A stretch of 6,362 nt of DNA. Origin: Methylovulum sp. (GTDB lineage: Bacteria > Pseudomonadota > Gammaproteobacteria > Methylococcales > Methylomonadaceae). Both the position numbers and the translations under genes were made by a program. The notes beneath the pieces are model-generated. The model did no database searches and was not told the DNA's origin. It was given only the letters and a program-made list of their open reading frames with translations. Below, piece by piece: positions 1 to 5,755 of the stretch (position 1 is the first letter of the stretch; the number at the start of each line of letters is the position of its first letter). The stretch spans positions 1 through 6,362 of the forward strand of contig JACXTQ010000151.1 in NCBI GenBank assembly GCA_016919605.1, given 5' to 3'.

Positions 1-999
1 GTAAATCTGGTCAAATATGCCGTTATCGTCAAAATGCTCTTGTTGCACGGCTTCCCAGCTACCAAAACGATCTTTGATGGTGAACAGTTCCAGTTTTGGA
101 AATTGGGCGATATCGGTCGGGTCAGCGTATTTTGGCTCTATCGGGCGGTAATAGTGTTTCGCCGCCAATTTTTGCCCGGCTGGGGTATACAGATAATTCA
201 AATAAGCTTCCGCCAAATCTTTGGTGCCACGTTTGTTGACGACGGTATCCACTACGGCCACCGGTGTTTCGGCCAAGATGCTGGTCGGTGGGGCAACGAT
301 TTCCACTTGGTCGCCGCCCATTTCCTTGATGGCTAACAGGGCTTCATTTTCCCAGGCCAGCAAGACATCGCCGATGCCGCGTTGCAAAAAGGTCGTGGTG
401 GCCCCGCGTGCGCCTGAGTCCAGGACAGGGACGTTTTTATACAGCTTTTTGATGAACTCTTTCGCCGCCTCTTTACCGCCGTATTGTTTTTCAGCAAATG
501 CCCAGGCCGCCAGATAGTTGTAACGGGCACCGCCTGAGGTTTTAGGGTTAGGTGTCACCACGGACACGCCTTCTTTGACCAGGTCATCCCAATTCTTAAT
601 GCCTTTAGGGTTGCCTTTACGCACCAGAAACACTATGGTCGAGGTATAGGGGATGCTGTTGTTCGGTAGGCGGCTTTGCCAATCTGTCGGCAATAGCTTG
701 GCTTTGTCGGCAATTTTGTCAATGTCATAAGTGATCGCCAATGTCAGGACATCGGCATCCAAACCGTCAATCACGGCCCGTGCCTGTTTGCCGGCCCCGC
801 CATGTGATTGTTGGATGGCTACGGTCTCGCCCGTCTTTTCTTTCCAATATTTGGTGAATTCTTTGTTAAAGTCTTGGTACAGTTCGCGGGTGGGGTCATA
901 AGAGACGTTCAGCAATGTCCGGTCGGCAAATACAGACTGGCCTAGGGTCAAACTAACGGCCAGTACCGCCAGTTTTAGCGTAGATGTAAGGTTCTTCAT
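1..999 (-). CDS. sbp: Periplasmic sulfate-binding protein (Sbp family), 3' end missing
   Basis: This is the substrate-binding protein of a sulfate/thiosulfate ABC importer and acts in the periplasm. My translation of the complement gives 333 uninterrupted codons from the ATG at 999-997 to the left edge, with no stop. The visible end, FDQIY, resembles the extreme C-terminus of Sbp proteins (E. coli Sbp is about 330 aa), so only a few residues should be missing. Residues 1-25 form a signal peptide (MKN start, hydrophobic core, cleavage after VFA). The mature protein opens with the family hallmark SYDPTRELY (33-41). Other family segments are SHGGAGKQA (65-73), DADVLTLA (81-88), TPNPKTSGGARYNYLAAW (149-166) and DSGARGATTTF (194-204). 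A good ribosome site, AAGGAA, lies at 1010-1005. The gene starts 45 bp after the porin stop, so the two are probably co-transcribed. CysTWA-type permease genes would be expected to the left. Thiosulfate binding is the main alternative, and related tungstate or molybdate binders fit less well. Confidence 0.93.
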   Translation of the reverse strand, partial: MKNLTSTLKLAVLAVSLTLGQSVFADRTLLNVSYDPTRELYQDFNKEFTKYWKEKTGETVAIQQSHGGAGKQARAVIDGLDADVLTLAITYDIDKIADKAKLLPTDWQSRLPNNSIPYTSTIVFLVRKGNPKGIKNWDDLVKEGVSVVTPNPKTSGGARYNYLAAWAFAEKQYGGKEAAKEFIKKLYKNVPVLDSGARGATTTFLQRGIGDVLLAWENEALLAIKEMGGDQVEIVAPPTSILAETPVAVVDTVVNKRGTKDLAEAYLNYLYTPAGQKLAAKHYYRPIEPKYADPTDIAQFPKLELFTIKDRFGSWEAVQQEHFDDNGIFDQIY

Positions 1000-1044
1000 A
1001 TCATTTCCTTAAAACAATAGGGCTTAAGCATTAATAGGGGGACG

Positions 1045-2571
1045 TTAAAAAACGATCTGCAAACGGGTGGCGAAGGCTTTTTCTTCAGGGCGGTTGCCGC
1101 CCGCTGCGGCTGAGGCACCGCCTGTAAAACGGGTGTCTTCATAATCGGCCATCAAGCGGGTATTGTTGTTTAAATACCAGTTGAAACCCAATGCCCACGC
1201 GGTCGCTTGGCTGACCGAGCTGCTTGTGCTTAACAGTTGGAAGGTGCTTTTATCGATGGACAGCTCACTCCAGCGTGCGGCAAATTGCAACGCGCCCCAT
1301 TGGCCTTTTGACGGGTTAAACGCAGCCCGTGGTTTGACGCTTTGGAAGGTGTTGTTTTCACCGGTCAGGACATAAGAGGCTTGGATTTGCCACGCGGAAT
1401 TGTCTTGTTTGATATGGGTGCGCCCTGCATCACCCGTTAATTGTTGTGAAGACAAGGCATATTCGCCCAGCAGGCCATAAGGGCCGGTATACCAATAAGC
1501 TTGCGGATAAATGCGGTAATGCTCGCCATCTGCCGCAATACTGGTGAAGCCCGTTTTTAGCTTGCTGTAATCAACAATCGTGTTTTGGCCTGTGGCACTT
1601 TTGATATTATTCAGATGGGCAGCATCGTTTTGTGCATGGTCGTAGCTGGCCGCAACACCTAAGCCTAGGTTATCCAGCACATTGATGGAGGAATTCTGGA
1701 AGGGGTGTATCCACAAACGCCCCGCCACTTCTTTGTCATCACCAGATGGCTTATAGTTATCCAGGGCGCCGTTATCACCGCCGCCATTAAATACGCCCAC
1801 TTCATAAGTGGCAAAGTTTTTGAAATCAATGGGCCCTGCGTATTCGGTCTTGCGCCCGGGCGCGCCAAAACTGCCGTGTAGCTTAATGCCGTTGTCACGG
1901 TTGCTGGCAAGATAGGTGGGGTAAGCACGTTCGACAAACATGCCGTCAGTATCACCTTGCAAACGTTCCAAACTGAGCGGGGTTTTTTGCTTGCCCACGT
2001 TCAAGGCCGCGCCATTCCAGTAATGCAAATCAATGTAAGCATCTGCCAGTATGGTGGAGCCATTACCAAAATCAGGCATAATTTTAAAGTCGTTGTATTT
2101 CCAAAACCGCCCTTCCAGCCAGATACGTGCTTGTTTGAGATCAAAACGGTTATTAAGGCTGCCTGAACCCGAAGGGTCATCCATGAAAAAACGCTCGTCC
2201 CCTTGTATTGAAGCACGCAGACGCACGGAATGGTCGCCATCAGCCGAGGTAAAGCTTACGCCTTTGTTGCTAACCTCCAGTTTGGGTGCTGTTTTGGAGG
2301 CTTCCAAGGCAATTTCCTTGCTTACTTCATTTTGGCGTTCAAGGATTTTGATTTTTTGGTCTAAGGCTTGGACAACGGGGTCAGGTTTGCCAGAGTTGTT
2401 GGGCGTGTTAAGGCCGGGGTTCGCGTTCAAACGCTCTTCCAGCAGACGCAGACGTTTTTCCAGCCTATCAATTTTGAGGTCTTTGTCATCAGCAATGGCA
2501 GAGTCAACGCCAGCAACAGACAATAGGCCATTAATTGCCGCCGCCAGTAGCAAACGGTTTTGATTCTTCAT
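1045..2571 (-). CDS. Outer-membrane porin of the phosphate-selective OprP/OprO type (PF07396-like)
   Basis: This 508-residue protein is predicted to form an outer-membrane beta-barrel channel for small anions. Residues 1-27 look like a signal peptide (MKNQNR, then a hydrophobic stretch, cleavage near AIA/DD). Residues about 30-50 and 66-95 are charged and heptad-like (RLEKRLRLLEERL, QKIKILERQNEV), as in the N-terminal trimerising coiled coil of many oxyanion porins. The rest alternates aromatic and polar strands, including FDLKQARIWLEGRFW (143-157), KIMPDFGNGSTILADAYIDL (163-182) and VGKQKTPLSLERLQ (192-205), which resemble OprP/OprO. It ends in a terminal Phe (RLQIVF), the usual signal for barrel assembly. 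The AAGGTGA ribosome site at 2582-2576 fixes the start. OprP and OprO carry phosphate and pyrophosphate, but here the gene lies between a DUF2292 gene and sbp. I infer that it serves sulfate or organosulfur anions. The family call is from pattern recognition; no profile search was run. Confidence 0.85.
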   Translation of the reverse strand: MKNQNRLLLAAAINGLLSVAGVDSAIADDKDLKIDRLEKRLRLLEERLNANPGLNTPNNSGKPDPVVQALDQKIKILERQNEVSKEIALEASKTAPKLEVSNKGVSFTSADGDHSVRLRASIQGDERFFMDDPSGSGSLNNRFDLKQARIWLEGRFWKYNDFKIMPDFGNGSTILADAYIDLHYWNGAALNVGKQKTPLSLERLQGDTDGMFVERAYPTYLASNRDNGIKLHGSFGAPGRKTEYAGPIDFKNFATYEVGVFNGGGDNGALDNYKPSGDDKEVAGRLWIHPFQNSSINVLDNLGLGVAASYDHAQNDAAHLNNIKSATGQNTIVDYSKLKTGFTSIAADGEHYRIYPQAYWYTGPYGLLGEYALSSQQLTGDAGRTHIKQDNSAWQIQASYVLTGENNTFQSVKPRAAFNPSKGQWGALQFAARWSELSIDKSTFQLLSTSSSVSQATAWALGFNWYLNNNTRLMADYEDTRFTGGASAAAGGNRPEEKAFATRLQIVF

Positions 2572-2593
2572 AATTTCACCTTATTGGGTAATG

Positions 2594-2633
2594 TCCGGTT
2601 ATCCGGTTAATTGTTTGCCCGGTTGTCCGGTTT
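2594..2633. repeat. 8-bp tandem-like array, core CCGGTT, upstream of the porin gene
   Basis: Five consecutive 8-bp units lie in register: TCCGGTTA (2594-2601), TCCGGTTA (2602-2609), a diverged unit ATTGTTTG (2610-2617), CCCGGTTG (2618-2625) and TCCGGTTT (2626-2633). On the transcribed strand the units read AACCGG plus two variable bases. Two weaker neighbours, TTCGGTTA and TCCGTTAG, lie at 2664-2679. The array sits 23-62 bp upstream of the porin ATG, in the predicted leader or promoter region. An 8-bp period does not match the DNA helix, so a set of independent regulator sites on one face is unlikely. A slippage-prone repeat or an RNA-level element is equally possible. The repeat is seen directly; its function is unknown. 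Confidence 0.7.
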
Positions 2634-2681
2634 GTTTAGGGTATTGGCTTTCATGATGTGATCTTCGGTTATCCGTTAGAT

Positions 2682-2698
2682 TTAAGCCGATCGCTTAA
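2682..2698. repeat. Perfect inverted repeat TTAAGC-N5-GCTTAA between oscA and the porin gene
   Basis: Arms TTAAGC (2682-2687) and GCTTAA (2693-2698) are exact reverse complements around the 5-bp spacer CGATC. The repeat starts 16 bp after the oscA stop and ends about 110 bp before the porin start. As RNA it would be a weak hairpin with no following U-run on the minus strand, so it is not a convincing terminator. It could be a small operator or an mRNA-processing site. The related palindrome GCTTAAGC occurs at 1022-1029, in the porin-sbp gap. Confidence 0.4.
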
Positions 2699-2713
2699 GG
2701 TGAGGATGTTTGC

Positions 2714-2890
2714 TTACAATACGTCAGGCCGCAGTTTTTCTTTCCGTTCAATCTGGACAATTTTGCTGTCATGGATGACAATTTCAACCGAGCCAAATCG
2801 TATGCTTTCTAGCATGTGCATGATTTGACGGGCAATCTCAGCATTACGCTGTTTGGGGTTGTGATGGTTGCCGTCAGTTCCAGTTGCCAT
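2714..2890 (-). CDS. oscA: Small DUF2292/YezD-family protein, OscA-like
   Basis: This 58-codon gene runs from ATG (2890-2888) to TAA (2716-2714). Its second half carries the DUF2292/YezD signature: MLESIRFGSVEIVIHDSKIV (26-45) followed by QIERKEKLRP (46-55), with the conserved pattern G-S-V-x-I-x-I-H-D-x-x-V/I-x-Q-I-E-x-x-E-K. The first 20 residues are polar and look variable. From established knowledge, OscA of Pseudomonas corrugata is a small protein of this kind encoded upstream of sbp; it is needed in the sulfur-starvation response and affects chromate resistance. Its molecular role is unknown. Here too it lies upstream of sbp on the same strand, but with a porin gene between them. It has no signal peptide or membrane segment, so it is probably cytoplasmic. 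The ribosome site (TTTTAGTGAT) is poor. Transfer of the family name is fairly secure, but function rests on homology and context. Confidence 0.83.
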   Translation of the reverse strand: MATGTDGNHHNPKQRNAEIARQIMHMLESIRFGSVEIVIHDSKIVQIERKEKLRPDVL

Positions 2891-3163
2891 ATCACTAAAA
2901 TTTTATGTGGTTTGATCGGTTTAAATATCATTTGCTAAACGGTAAATCGTTTGGCTGGAAAACAGGATAAGCAAATCTTTGCTTATAATGAAACGATAAT
3001 ATTAGATATATATATCCGCTTTTTAGATGGTAAAAATGCCCAAACAGTTAGTTGGGCGCATGACATATCATTTTTACAGATGGCGGCTGCCAAATGCGCT
3101 GGACATGTTGCAAAATTTTGTTACAGTCGCCATTATTTCTTTTTCTTAAACTCAGGTTATCCC
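2891..3163. other. Divergent intergenic region between oscA and the TatD gene
   Basis: This 273-bp stretch separates the leftward oscA operon from the rightward TatD gene and should hold both promoters. It is AT-rich. It contains the 20-bp palindrome at 2967-2986, a TATAAT hexamer (2984-2989) on the plus strand with no good -35 partner, a simple AT palindrome GATATATATATC (3005-3016), and a minus-strand AATATC/GATATT stretch (2924-2929) that could act as a -10 for oscA. I cannot assign either transcription start with confidence. A 40-codon plus-strand reading frame (3027-3149) is present but not supported as a gene. Confidence 0.5.
2967..2986. promoter_or_regulatory. Perfect 20-bp palindrome, candidate operator
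   Basis: ATAAGCAAA (2967-2975) and TTTGCTTAT (2978-2986) are exact reverse complements around the 2-bp spacer TC. The site lies 77 bp upstream of the oscA start codon. If GATATT at 2929-2924 is the oscA -10, the palindrome centre falls near -60, where activators often bind. Its right arm also overlaps a plus-strand TATAAT at 2984-2989, so it could affect rightward transcription too. The sulfur regulator CysB is an obvious candidate from gene context. However, the symmetry does not give the T-N11-A core of LysR-type boxes, so the binding protein is unknown. The symmetry is seen directly; the regulatory role is inferred. Confidence 0.45.
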
Positions 3164-3937
3164 ATGCTGATTGACTCCCATTGCCATCTCGACCGCATCG
3201 ACCTTAAGCCTTACCAAAATGATTTTGGCTGTTTTATGCAGCAAGTGGCTAACAGTAAAATTGAGCATCTTTTGTGCATCGCCATTGATTTGGAAGCGTA
3301 CCCTGCCATGTTGGCGAGGGTGGCGGATTATCCCAACATCTCGGTCAGCGTTGGCGTGCACCCTAACGAGCATGAAGGCCATGACCCTAGTGTTGAGGAA
3401 TTGATTGTCTTGGGAGGTCATCCCAAAGTGATTGCCATTGGCGAGACGGGTTTGGATTATTTCCGCTCCGAAGGGGATTTAAGCTGGCAACACCAACGCT
3501 TTTGCAACCATATTGCGGCGGCGAAGGCGTTAAAAAAACCATTGATTATCCACACGCGTGAAGCGGGTGCAGATACGTTGAAGATATTGGCGGAGGAAGG
3601 GGCGGACAGTGTCGGCGGCATCATCCACTGTTTTACCGAAGACTGGGAGTTTGCGCAACAAGCGATGGCTTTGAATTTTTACATTTCCTTTTCCGGCATT
3701 GTCACGTTTAACAATGCCACGGCGATTAAAGAGGTCGCCAAAAAGGTGCCGGCCGACCGTTTCCTGATAGAAACCGATTCGCCTTACCTGGCACCGGTAC
3801 CGTTTCGCGGTAAAACCAATTATCCTTTATATGTGCGCCATGTCGCCGAACATATCGCTGACTTGCGTGGGACTACGCTTGAGGAAATAGCACGGTTGTC
3901 CACGCGCAATTTTTATACTTTATTTGGTATGGCGTAA
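3164..3937 (+). CDS. ycfH: TatD-family metal-dependent hydrolase, YcfH type
   Basis: This 257-residue cytoplasmic TIM-barrel hydrolase belongs to the TatD family, whose members are metal-dependent nucleases or phosphoesterases. The substrate of the YcfH branch is not well settled. All expected metal ligands are present: H6 and H8 in DSHCHLD, E94 in IGETGLDYF, H130 in IIHTREA, H155 in GGIIHCFTED, and D205 in IETDSPYLAPVPFRGK. The C-terminal RGKTNYP and ARLSTRNFYTLF blocks closely resemble E. coli YcfH (265 aa). The same frame stays open upstream to about 2951, but that extension has no family similarity. The ATG at 3164 begins exactly with the conserved DSHCHLD strand and has CAGG at 3153-3156 as a modest ribosome site, so I chose it. 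In many gammaproteobacteria this gene follows holB and pilZ; here it stands alone, divergent from the sulfur operon and convergent with lipA. Confidence 0.94.
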   Translation: MLIDSHCHLDRIDLKPYQNDFGCFMQQVANSKIEHLLCIAIDLEAYPAMLARVADYPNISVSVGVHPNEHEGHDPSVEELIVLGGHPKVIAIGETGLDYFRSEGDLSWQHQRFCNHIAAAKALKKPLIIHTREAGADTLKILAEEGADSVGGIIHCFTEDWEFAQQAMALNFYISFSGIVTFNNATAIKEVAKKVPADRFLIETDSPYLAPVPFRGKTNYPLYVRHVAEHIADLRGTTLEEIARLSTRNFYTLFGMA

Positions 3938-4017
3938 GGCTTTTGGGGAAGAGGCCGTTACAAGTGTTGTTTGTAAACCATAGGTGCTTAACAGTCACTA
4001 AACAGATGAAGGTAGGC

Positions 4018-4048
4018 TGTAGAGACGTTGCACGGCAACGTCTCTACA
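4018..4048. repeat. REP-like palindrome between the convergent TatD and lipA genes
   Basis: Arms TGTAGAGACGTTGC (4018-4031) and GCAACGTCTCTACA (4035-4048) pair perfectly over 14 bp around a 3-base loop, ACG. The hairpin lies 80 bp past the TatD stop and 25 bp beyond the lipA stop. Neither side has a run of T, so it is not a classic intrinsic terminator, although so stable a stem could still block RNA decay or act as a boundary between facing genes. The GTAGAGACGTTGC/GCAACGTCTCTAC motif matches, from memory, a dispersed palindrome common in cyanobacterial and some other genomes. I therefore read it as a REP-type or miniature mobile repeat. Other genomic copies cannot be seen from this window. 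Confidence 0.7.
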
Positions 4049-4073
4049 ACGGCAGTCAATGAAAAGTTTATTT

Positions 4074-5033
4074 TTAAACAACAACCCCCTTAGCCTGAAG
4101 GTCGGCGTGGTAAGACGAGCGCACCAGCGGTGCGCTGGCGACTTGTTTAAAGCCTAAGTCTTGGGCTATCCTTGCATAATCGGCAAATTCTTCCGGGGTC
4201 ACATAACGTTGCACGGGCAAATGGGCTTTGCTCGGTTGCAGGTATTGGCCTAGAGTCAACATCGAACAGCCGTGGGCGCGTAAATCTTTCATCACCTGAT
4301 GCACTTCTTCGGTTGCTTCGCCTAGCCCCATCATCAGACCCGATTTGGTGGGGATATGGGGCAGCATTTCATGATGGCGGCGCAACAAAGCCAAGGAGCC
4401 TTGATAATCCGAACCGGGGCGGGCTTGTTTATAGAGCCTAGGGACGGTTTCCAGGTTGTGATTAAACACGTCACAGGGTTGCTGTATTAGGATGTTCACC
4501 GCTTTTTCCAGCCGTCCACGAAAATCAGGGACGAGGATTTCTATTTTGGTCGTTGGCGTTTGTGCACGGATTTTGGCTATGCACTCGGCAAAATGCCCCG
4601 CGCCGCCATCACGCAAATCATCGCGATCCACCGAGGTGATGACCACATATTTTAAGGCCATCGCGGCAATGGCTTCGGCAAGGTGCTGTGGCTCGTTGGC
4701 ATCTAAGGGCTGCGGTTTGCCATGCGCGACATCACAAAACGGGCAGCGGCGGGTGCATAAATCGCCCATAATCATGAATGTTGCCGTGCCGTGCTGGAAG
4801 CATTCCGCCAAGTTGGGGCAGGCGGCTTCTTCGCAGACGGTGTGCAGCTTATGTTCGCGCAGCAATTGTTTGACGCGGGTAATTTCTTCGTTGGCGGTGA
4901 CTTTAATGCGTATCCAATCGGGTTTGCGCAACAGCGTTTCCGGTTGCTCGACTTTAATGGGGATGCGCGACAGTTTTTCCGCACTGCGCTGGTGGGATTC
5001 TGGGGTGGTGCGTGACGGTGCTTGATAGTTCAT
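4074..5033 (-). CDS. lipA: Lipoyl synthase (radical SAM)
   Basis: LipA inserts two sulfur atoms at C6 and C8 of protein-bound octanoate, completing lipoate on the E2 subunits of 2-oxoacid dehydrogenases and on glycine-cleavage H protein. It acts in the cytoplasm. The 319-residue length matches E. coli LipA (321 aa). Both iron-sulfur sites are intact. The auxiliary cluster that is sacrificed as sulfur donor uses C67, C72 and C78 (CEEAACPNLAEC). The radical-SAM cluster uses C93, C97 and C100 (CTRRCPFC). The C-terminal RSSYHA motif (305-310) supplies the serine ligand of the auxiliary cluster. Other landmarks are TSVDRDDLRDGG (133-144), FNHNLETVPRLY (190-201) and KSGLMMGLGE (230-239). Its ATG overlaps the lipB stop as ATGA (5033-5030), which together with a weak ribosome site suggests translational coupling to lipB. 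It converges on the TatD gene. Confidence 0.98.
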   Translation of the reverse strand: MNYQAPSRTTPESHQRSAEKLSRIPIKVEQPETLLRKPDWIRIKVTANEEITRVKQLLREHKLHTVCEEAACPNLAECFQHGTATFMIMGDLCTRRCPFCDVAHGKPQPLDANEPQHLAEAIAAMALKYVVITSVDRDDLRDGGAGHFAECIAKIRAQTPTTKIEILVPDFRGRLEKAVNILIQQPCDVFNHNLETVPRLYKQARPGSDYQGSLALLRRHHEMLPHIPTKSGLMMGLGEATEEVHQVMKDLRAHGCSMLTLGQYLQPSKAHLPVQRYVTPEEFADYARIAQDLGFKQVASAPLVRSSYHADLQAKGVVV

Positions 5034-5638
5034 GGCTGTAAGGCGGAGGTGATTTTTGCAATAACAAGGGCGGCCAAATCGGCAGTGTCGGTATGGACAC
5101 CGAGATCAGCCAGCTGGGTCATTTCCAAACCGGAATAACCGCACGGATTAATATGCGAAAAAGGGCGCAAATCCATGGCGTTGTTCAGACTTAGGCCATG
5201 ATAACTGCAATGGTTTTTAATACGCAAACCAATTGAGCCAATTTTTTTGCCTTGCACATAAACCCCTGGTGCCTCCGCCCGTGCTTGGGCGCTGATACCA
5301 TAGTCGGCCAAGGTCGCTATCATAGTGTTTTCCAGCAGGTCAACCAGCTCACGGATGTTGATTTTTAAGCGTTTAATGTCCAGCAAGGTATAAATGACCA
5401 ACTGCCCTGGGCCGTGATAAGTCACTTGTCCACCCCTATCGCTATGCACCACGGGAATGTTGCTAATGTTCAGCAAATGTTCGCGCTTGCCGCTTAAGCC
5501 TAGCGTGTAGACGGGCGGATGTTCGACGACCCATAACTCATCGGCGGTGTCAGGACTGCGTTGCACGGTAAAATCCTGCATGGCCCGCCAAGTGTCGGGG
5601 TAAGGTTGTTGGTTCAGTTGGCGAACGGTAGGGGACAT
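5030..5638 (-). CDS. lipB: Lipoyl(octanoyl) transferase
   Basis: LipB moves octanoyl groups from acyl carrier protein to the lysine of lipoyl domains through a thioester intermediate, making the substrate for LipA. The protein has 202 residues, close to the usual 200-215. The catalytic pair is present: K132 in GKKIGSIGLRI and C166 in INPCGYSGLEM (K135 and C169 in E. coli). Other conserved blocks are HPPVYTLG (40-47), DRGGQVTYHGPGQLV (67-81) and YHGLSLNNAMDL (146-157). The start at 5638 gives the usual short N-terminus. The bases just upstream (CCTTTGCC) offer no clear ribosome site, and no in-frame alternative start lies close by, so the start is probable but not certain. It is first of the lipB-lipA pair. 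The 117 bp to radC suggest its own promoter, though I see no convincing -35/-10 pair there. Confidence 0.97.
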   Translation of the reverse strand: MSPTVRQLNQQPYPDTWRAMQDFTVQRSPDTADELWVVEHPPVYTLGLSGKREHLLNISNIPVVHSDRGGQVTYHGPGQLVIYTLLDIKRLKINIRELVDLLENTMIATLADYGISAQARAEAPGVYVQGKKIGSIGLRIKNHCSYHGLSLNNAMDLRPFSHINPCGYSGLEMTQLADLGVHTDTADLAALVIAKITSALQP

Positions 5639-5755
5639 GGCAAAGGTTTTGGCAACAAACGGCGGGATATGGCGTATTGTGGGTAGGCCGATAAGGATAT
5701 AGATGGCTTAAGTCTACCAGTTTTGCCATTGTTTTTCACGGTTAGGCCGATGTGG
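5639..5755. other. Intergenic region upstream of lipB
   Basis: This 117-bp gap follows the radC stop and precedes lipB, both on the minus strand. A minus-strand TATATC (5701-5696) could serve as a -10, but no acceptable -35 is placed upstream of it. The 9-mer TAGGCCGAT occurs twice (5684-5692 and 5743-5751). I see no hairpin strong enough to be a radC terminator, so read-through from radC into lipB remains possible. Confidence 0.35.

Noticed and set aside
34..530. Plus- and minus-strand frames of 65-100 codons inside the sbp region
   Set aside because: They overlap the continuous sbp reading frame, which carries recognisable family motifs throughout; the others are unrelated in sequence to any family I know.
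1000..1044. Separate promoter for sbp in the porin-sbp gap
   Set aside because: The 45-bp gap holds a ribosome site and the palindrome GCTTAAGC (1022-1029) but no credible -35/-10 pair; co-transcription with the porin gene is simpler.
2051..2563. 170-codon plus-strand frame opposite the porin N-terminus
   Set aside because: It is antisense to the signal peptide, coiled coil and first strands of a well-supported porin, and its composition (Ser/Arg/Leu-rich) is typical of a shadow frame.
3005..3016. GATATATATATC palindrome
   Set aside because: It is a simple alternating AT run, self-complementary by composition, with no further sign of a specific site.
2951..3163. N-terminal extension of the TatD frame from a TTG at 2951
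   Set aside because: The 71 extra codons resemble no part of the TatD family, and the ATG at 3164 starts right at the conserved DSHCHLD strand with a ribosome site in place.
4066..4079. GTTTA-N4-TAAAC inverted repeat as a terminator at the lipA end
   Set aside because: The stem is five A/T-rich pairs and overlaps the lipA stop codon; it is too weak to support.
4492..5025. 177-codon plus-strand frame opposite lipA
   Set aside because: It is antisense to the cysteine motifs and core of lipA and has no recognisable domain.
5684..5751. Direct repeat TAGGCCGAT at 5684-5692 and 5743-5751
   Set aside because: It is two copies of a 9-mer 59 bp apart with no further symmetry and no relation to a recognisable promoter, so chance is a sufficient explanation.
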